Positions 26,014 to 26,865 of a stretch of DNA of 26,865 bases are shown here, piece by piece. A program made the position numbers and the translations under genes. Where the stretch lies: IMG/VR virus record IMGVR_UViG_3300045257_000018, positions 1-26,865 of that record; one strand, 5' to 3'. The notes beneath the pieces were generated by a model. That model searched no databases. It saw only the letters and a program-made list of their open reading frames with translations, and was not told the DNA's origin. The DNA is from a virus. The stretch's first letter is position 1. Each line of letters begins with the position of its first letter.

Positions 26014-26415
26014 GCAACGCTGATGCAGTTAGACGATATCGCGAGAGGCATCCAGAGAGGTATAAGGCGCAGCGATCTGCCGCCAATAAACGATGGCGCG
26101 AGAAGAATCGCGACGATCAACGCGAGACGCAATCGCGAATGGTATCGGAAGAATCCAGACAGGATTCATAATACCGTGCTACTGCAAAAATTCGGGATCA
26201 CGAAAGCCGCTTACGATGCTTTGCTGTTAGCGCAGAATGGTGTCTGCGCTATTTGCGATAAGGAATGCAAGAGCGGGCGAAGGCTCGCTGTAGATCATTG
26301 CCATTCGACCGGGAAGGTCCGTGGTCTGCTTTGTATAAAATGCAACAATGCGTTAGGGAAGGTGGACGATAGTCCTCGCATTTTGCGCCGAATGATCGAC
26401 TACTTGGAGAGATAA
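26010..26415 (+). pseudogene. Endonuclease VII-like HNH gene, frameshifted
   Basis: ATG 26010 (ATGA overlap with the previous gene) opens MSNADAVRRYRERHPERYK and AANKRWREKNRD but runs to TAA at 26169-26171 after 53 codons. A second frame, in phase from about 26116, continues INARRNREWYRKNPDRIHN and then the catalytic domain: CAICDKECKSGRRLAVDHCH, STGKVRGLLCIKCNNALGK, ending at TAA 26413-26415. The two halves read as one protein if one base near 26115 (G in CGC GAC G ATC AAC) is removed. The Cys pairs, DHCH and the N of CNNALG are intact. Frame 26023-26415 could give a truncated 130-aa protein but starts with unrelated residues. It is a homing-type HNH inserted among fibre genes. Confidence 0.75.
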
Positions 26416-26416
26416 C

Positions 26417-26865
26417 TTGGCGCTCCCGATACTGACCAAAACGTGGCAATTCAACGTCAACAATGCACAGGGCGCGCTTGGTTCAGGAGCAGCCGACAAT
26501 AAAACGGTGATGTTGAACTATAAGAATGCAATGATTGGGTTCGGCACTCAGCCTTGGACCGTTGTTGGAAGTAGCAACTCGGTAGCTGCGGCTCTCGATG
26601 GTGTCGATAGATGGGTGACGATTGCAAACATTGTAAATGCTGCGGCAGGTTCTCCCCATTCGTGGATTGTATTGAAGCAAACTGGTATTAACTCAAATTT
26701 CCAAGTTCTAATTTCGTTTGACAATGGCGCTGCCGCAGCCGGGCAGGCAAAAATCGCTTTCTCAACAGCGGCAGGCTATACAGGCGGCAGCACAACGGCG
26801 AATCCAACAGCGACGGATGAGGTAATTTTAATCGGCACTGGAGTTAATTGGAACAATAACGTCTC
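26417..26865 (+). CDS. Partial virion/fibre protein, open at window end
   Basis: Frame from TTG 26417 stays open for 149 codons to the window end. GGAG at 26406-26409 lies 7 nt upstream, and the start is 1 nt after the HNH stop. It begins MALPILTKTWQFNVNNAQ, then AMIGFGTQPWTVVGSSNS and DRWVTIANIVNAAAGSPHSWIVL, then a Gly/Thr/Asn-rich segment. I recognise the TWQFNVNNAQ-type opening as one used by phage structural proteins, but not its role. DNA is clearly more AT-rich than upstream. Truncated by the window, so length and C-terminal function are unknown. Confidence 0.6.
   Translation, partial: MALPILTKTWQFNVNNAQGALGSGAADNKTVMLNYKNAMIGFGTQPWTVVGSSNSVAAALDGVDRWVTIANIVNAAAGSPHSWIVLKQTGINSNFQVLISFDNGAAAAGQAKIAFSTAAGYTGGSTTANPTATDEVILIGTGVNWNNNV

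Overview
This window is the packaging, head and tail half of a tailed, siphovirus-like phage or prophage with an HK97-type morphogenesis module. Every gene I accept is on the + strand. The genes are packed with ATGA/GTGA/TGATG stop-start overlaps, as in one long late operon. No integrase, repressor, replication or lysis gene is visible, so lytic phage and prophage cannot be told apart here. GC content looks high over most of the window. Together with HK97-like gene order this suggests a proteobacterial host. A 'FADGFDHG' string after a signal peptide recalls secreted proteins of Xanthomonadaceae relatives, but that is only a hint.

Layout. 1-2125: small and large terminase. 2197-4527: a single reading frame fusing a prohead protease to the major capsid protein, with a well-formed internal start where a stand-alone capsid gene would begin, followed by a terminator hairpin. 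4589-8111: small basic protein, portal, a DGKDA-repeat protein, head-tail connector and head closure protein. 8131-12305: a six-gene glycan cassette (UDP-glucuronate 4-epimerase-like, FkbM-like methyltransferase, three glycosyltransferase-like proteins, one Rossmann-like protein) placed inside the head-tail operon. 12302-13134: two tail completion proteins. 13135-13432: a gene-free block made almost entirely of hairpins. 13433-13906: tail tube. 14012-14652: tail assembly chaperone with a -1 frameshift product. 14656-19527: tape measure protein of 1623 aa. 19524-26013: distal tail, hub and fibre proteins. 26010-26415: an endonuclease VII-like HNH gene broken by a frameshift. 26417-end: the start of a further virion or fibre gene in visibly more AT-rich DNA.

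How it works together. The terminase packages DNA through the portal into a capsid that is matured by the fused or co-translated protease. Connector, closure and completion proteins join the head to a long tail built from the tube protein around the tape measure, with the frameshifted chaperone pair assisting. The glycan cassette is coupled by a GTGA overlap to the following tail gene, so it is probably expressed late. It could decorate virions or alter host surface sugar. The most unusual items are the glycan cassette and the hairpin-rich leader of the tail tube gene.
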